In this document: positions 23,380 to 25,726 of the stretch, piece by piece
How the letters are laid out: the number at the start of each line of letters is the position of its first letter
Position numbering within the stretch: the stretch's first letter is position 1
Source: a virus
Virus record (IMG/VR): IMGVR_UViG_3300020596_000097
Coordinates: 1 to 25,726 of that record
Length of the DNA stretch: 25,726 nucleotides
Direction: 5' to 3' (one strand)
Notes under the pieces: generated by a model
Told to the model about the DNA's origin: nothing
The model's input: the letters and a program-made list of their open reading frames with translations, nothing else
Databases searched by the model: none
Made by a program: the position numbers and the translations under genes

Positions 23380-24681
23380 TTAAACGCCCCAAACGCTGCC
23401 AGTGAATGGCACTACTTTACGTTCTAGTCTTGCCATGTTTTTCTGAAGGCGCCGGATATAATCCAAAGCCTGGGAAGTACTATCGACATAATCATCAAAT
23501 TTGGCTTTCGGAAACGAGCATAATTCAGAGCTGAAATCGTAGAGCCATTCAGCATCTCCACTGTTTGGCAAAAAGATAATTCCAGTCTCAAACAGCGGAG
23601 TTATTGAATAAGCTCGAGCCAATTTGTCGCCGTCAACCTTTACAGGCTTGATCGGAATGATGGTGTTCGCTTTCATTTCCTGGTGGAGTGATTGACCGCT
23701 AGCTTTGTCTTCAATTAAAACCATGGACGGCATAAACTTATTGTAGAGAAGCTCGACCTGCTTTTTCAGCGCAGGAAATTCAACACGGCCGGCCCATGCG
23801 TGTATCAGATAAATCTCGTTCTTCGTAACGCCCCAAGTCGTGCAAGCCGATCTGTCGTTTTTAATGCCTTTTTTAAAGGCCGTATCCCACGACTGAATTA
23901 TCGCGCGAAACTTCGGCATGTACTCAGGATCGTAGTATTTGCTAAACCACTCCAGCCGGAAAACATCGCCCGAAGGTGCTGCAAACCAGTCGCCACTCAA
24001 CCAAGCGCGAACCAAATGTGGCGGCCCGGAAAGTTTTAGTCGGTCAACGTACTCAGGATCGTTATCTAAGAGTTTCGGATTGTCTTGAATTCTGGCCGGC
24101 ACATAGTACCGCCTGATTTTTGTGCCTTCTACCGGAATCATTGTGAAGCCATCTGGCGCCGGCTCAACGAATCGTTCTCTCAGCCAGTCGTTACCAACGC
24201 CGCCCGGATTGGCAGTCATGAAAATCTGAGCTGGGACACCTTCAGCCGATCGCATAGCGCCATTCAGCAAGTCGATAGGCTCTGGCTTGGGATATTGGCC
24301 AGCTTCTTCAACAATAATCAGCGTGTATTCGTGGCCTTGATATTTCTCGGCATCTTGTTCGTTTTCTAAAATGCGGAAGCGGACGAGAAAACCACTTGGA
24401 GCTGTGAAATCCTTTTCGCCAGATCTGTATGCCCAACCGAGTTTTGACAGATATCGCCGGCAAAGCAGGATGAAATCCTGCAAGTCCTTGTAATAGCGCC
24501 GAAGAACTAATACTTTGCCATTTTGGCCATACAACTGTTCATGCTGAACGATCTTGAACATCGCGCAGAAAGATTTTGCACCACCTCTAGCGCCGCCATA
24601 CACCAGCTGGTGAGCATTGCACTTAAGCGTATGCGCCTGCTTCGGGTAAGGTGTCGGAAACTCAAAGGTGGTAGCTGCCAT
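23380..24681 (-). CDS. Large terminase subunit, packaging ATPase and nuclease (TerL)
   Basis: 433 residues, full length. The N-terminal ATPase domain has Walker A GGARGGAKS at residues 29-37, Walker B LIIVEE at 121-126 with catalytic Glu, and the coupling motif TANPGG at 156-161. The C-terminal RNase H-like nuclease has SWDTAFK with D266, LIEDKASG with E324/D325, and DDYVDS with D397 and D400, a complete metal-binding set. The enzyme docks on the portal, pumps DNA into the prohead using ATP and cuts the concatemer. The stop TAA is directly followed by the portal ATG (TAAATG). The ribosome-binding site is weak, so translation may be coupled to TerS, whose TAG ends 5 nt before this ATG. No truncation or missing catalytic residue is seen. 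Confidence 0.97.
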   Translation of the reverse strand: MAATTFEFPTPYPKQAHTLKCNAHQLVYGGARGGAKSFCAMFKIVQHEQLYGQNGKVLVLRRYYKDLQDFILLCRRYLSKLGWAYRSGEKDFTAPSGFLVRFRILENEQDAEKYQGHEYTLIIVEEAGQYPKPEPIDLLNGAMRSAEGVPAQIFMTANPGGVGNDWLRERFVEPAPDGFTMIPVEGTKIRRYYVPARIQDNPKLLDNDPEYVDRLKLSGPPHLVRAWLSGDWFAAPSGDVFRLEWFSKYYDPEYMPKFRAIIQSWDTAFKKGIKNDRSACTTWGVTKNEIYLIHAWAGRVEFPALKKQVELLYNKFMPSMVLIEDKASGQSLHQEMKANTIIPIKPVKVDGDKLARAYSITPLFETGIIFLPNSGDAEWLYDFSSELCSFPKAKFDDYVDSTSQALDYIRRLQKNMARLERKVVPFTGSVWGV

Positions 24682-24686
24682 AAAGC

Positions 24687-25538
24687 CTAATCTTGTGTTG
24701 CGGCTTTATGCTCTCGACGGAAGCGATCGCCTTCGCTCTCGAATTTCTTCGGATTGTTTGCATCTGGGACTGGCAAGTTGACGATATGAGGCTGTGCCGC
24801 AGATACATCTTTCTCCCCGACGCGAGGTAGCGCTTCTGCCCAGTAAGCTTTATTTCTTGATTTGAGGAAGTAAATGATCGCGCCGACGTTGCCTTTTTTC
24901 ACAAGTGTCATTAAGGCGCCAACGACTTCGCCCTCGATTTTCTTGAAACCCATGTCGTAAGCTGCTTGAATCTCAGGCACTTCCTGCATTTTGTATTCAA
25001 GAGTACCGACAGCAATTCCCATTTTCGCGGCAATAACATCTGGCGTGAAACCTTCGGATGCCATCTGAGTAATTGTGGCCAAATCATCTGGAGTTGGTTG
25101 CCATGTCTTCATGTTTGCAAGGATTAGCCGGCCGTTGCCTTGCGCCTGTCCACGGGCCACCGCGTCCTTGATCTCTGGATATTTGTTTCTTGCTGCGCGC
25201 CACGTTGCCAAATCAATATCGAACTGCTGGGCGATCTTCACTTCAGACCAACCTAGCTTTGTCAGTTCTTCAATGCAGGCAAGGTCTGTATCCGTCGGAA
25301 TGAACCAGGTGGCTCGCTTCTCAACTCTGGAACGTCTTTGAGCGTCCTTATTGACCATGGCCAAGCGATCTTTGCCGTCTTTAATCGCTTTATGGACTTC
25401 GAGATTCTCACTGACCCATTTTTTTGCCTGCACCAAAGTCAAACCAAACTGCTCTGCAATATCGGCTACTTCAAGTCCTTCAGCAGCCATATCTTCAATA
25501 GTTTTAAGTTCGGCTTTGGTGAGGCCTTTTTCAGACAT
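24687..25538 (-). CDS. Small terminase subunit with three helix-turn-helix repeats (TerS)
   Basis: 283 residues. The protein contains three clear copies of a ~50-residue unit at about residues 6-55, 81-130 and 148-197. The shared pattern is roughly T-x2-D/E-L-x2-I-x2-M/L-x3-G-x4-x-I-A-x2-F/M-x-I/L, followed by E-I-x2-A-x3-G. Each unit looks like a helix-turn-helix DNA-binding domain. Residues 216-233 (GNVGAIIYFLKSRNKAYW) match a motif I know from phage small terminases. The protein would recognise the packaging site on phage DNA and hand it to the large terminase encoded 5 nt downstream. The C-terminal 45 residues are hydrophilic and may contact TerL. The start is ATG directly after the stop of the upstream gene. 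The role is inferred from the HTH content, the motif and the position beside TerL. Confidence 0.82.
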   Translation of the reverse strand: MSEKGLTKAELKTIEDMAAEGLEVADIAEQFGLTLVQAKKWVSENLEVHKAIKDGKDRLAMVNKDAQRRSRVEKRATWFIPTDTDLACIEELTKLGWSEVKIAQQFDIDLATWRAARNKYPEIKDAVARGQAQGNGRLILANMKTWQPTPDDLATITQMASEGFTPDVIAAKMGIAVGTLEYKMQEVPEIQAAYDMGFKKIEGEVVGALMTLVKKGNVGAIIYFLKSRNKAYWAEALPRVGEKDVSAAQPHIVNLPVPDANNPKKFESEGDRFRREHKAATQD

Positions 25539-25726
25539 TTATTTCTTCTTGCCTTTTTTCGGTTCTTCAAAAGACTCTTCAACTGTCTCTTCTTCAGCTT
25601 TGAGAGCTTCAGCTTCCGCCTCGGCTTTCTCCAGTTCTTCAACATCCGATAGAACCGGAGATTGAACCTCTGCTGGTGCTTCCACAACTGGAGGCGCTGG
25701 CGGCCGAACTGCGGCAAGGGCTTTTT
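25539..25726 (-). CDS. C-terminal end of an unidentified acidic, Pro-rich protein (partial)
   Basis: An open frame enters from the right edge and gives 62 codons before a TAA at 25539-25541 that abuts the ATG of the small terminase gene. The visible tail starts as an Ala/Pro/Val-rich linker (PPAPPVVEAPAEVEPP), turns into a Glu/Ala-rich, probably helical or coiled stretch (EELEKAEAEAEALKAEEE), and ends in a lysine-rich tip (KKGKKK). No catalytic or binding motif is visible. Direct abutment to the terminase gene suggests the same transcript. The 5' part lies outside the window, so family and function cannot be named. Similar charged low-complexity tails occur in many unrelated phage proteins. 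Confidence 0.75.
   Translation of the reverse strand, partial: KALAAVRPPAPPVVEAPAEVQSPVLSDVEELEKAEAEAEALKAEEETVEESFEEPKKGKKK

Overview
The window is a single, tightly packed, all-minus-strand block of phage structural genes, the late head-tail-baseplate-fibre module of a contractile-tailed (myovirus-type) phage. Gene order in the direction of transcription (high to low coordinate) is the classic one: small terminase, large terminase, portal, small beta-sandwich protein, scaffold, major capsid protein, two head-associated proteins, head-tail adaptor, probable head-closure protein, tail terminator, sheath, tube, tail assembly chaperone, HK97 gp10-like protein, tape measure, LysM baseplate protein, hub, spike, gp25-like wedge, J-like and I-like wedge proteins, baseplate-proximal fibre, then three small-to-large fibre/adhesin-type genes. 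No host genes, integrase, lysis genes, tRNAs, CRISPRs or insertion sequences are visible, so prophage versus free phage and the host cannot be settled. Shine-Dalgarno sites (AAGGAG, GGAGG) and short Gram-negative-like signal peptides point to a bacterial host, nothing narrower.

Head region (25726 to about 15719). TerS has three copies of a helix-turn-helix repeat. TerL is complete, with ATPase and nuclease motifs. A GP20-like scaffold precedes the capsid gene and no prohead protease is recognisable. The capsid gene sits behind a 164-nt non-coding leader and is followed by a hairpin plus T-tract terminator, so capsid expression is probably set separately from its neighbours. Several neck and tail genes carry a similar-looking beta-rich insertion.

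Tail region (15659 to 4180). The tail assembly chaperone gene ends in an A7 slippery run. A -1 shift there opens a 57-codon extension that exactly fills the gap to the next gene, giving the G/GT-type pair known in other tailed phages. Hub and spike, encoded next to each other, carry respectively a very basic and a very acidic insertion. The I-like wedge protein ends in three tandem ~70-residue repeats.

Fibre region (4133 to 1). The first fibre gene begins with a typical baseplate-binding N-terminus. The last three genes (2040-2882, 1525-2037, <1-1512) each start with a convincing Sec signal peptide or lipoprotein-like leader, although two of them look like tail fibres or glycine-rich adhesins. 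Exported tail-fibre-like proteins are unexpected, because tails assemble in the cytoplasm; this is the most unusual feature of the window. The last fibre gene runs off the left edge after 504 codons; a second partial gene runs off the right edge.

Several starts are non-ATG (GTG or TTG) and are chosen here from ribosome-binding sites. Many junctions overlap by 1-4 nt or abut directly, consistent with translational coupling in one long transcript.
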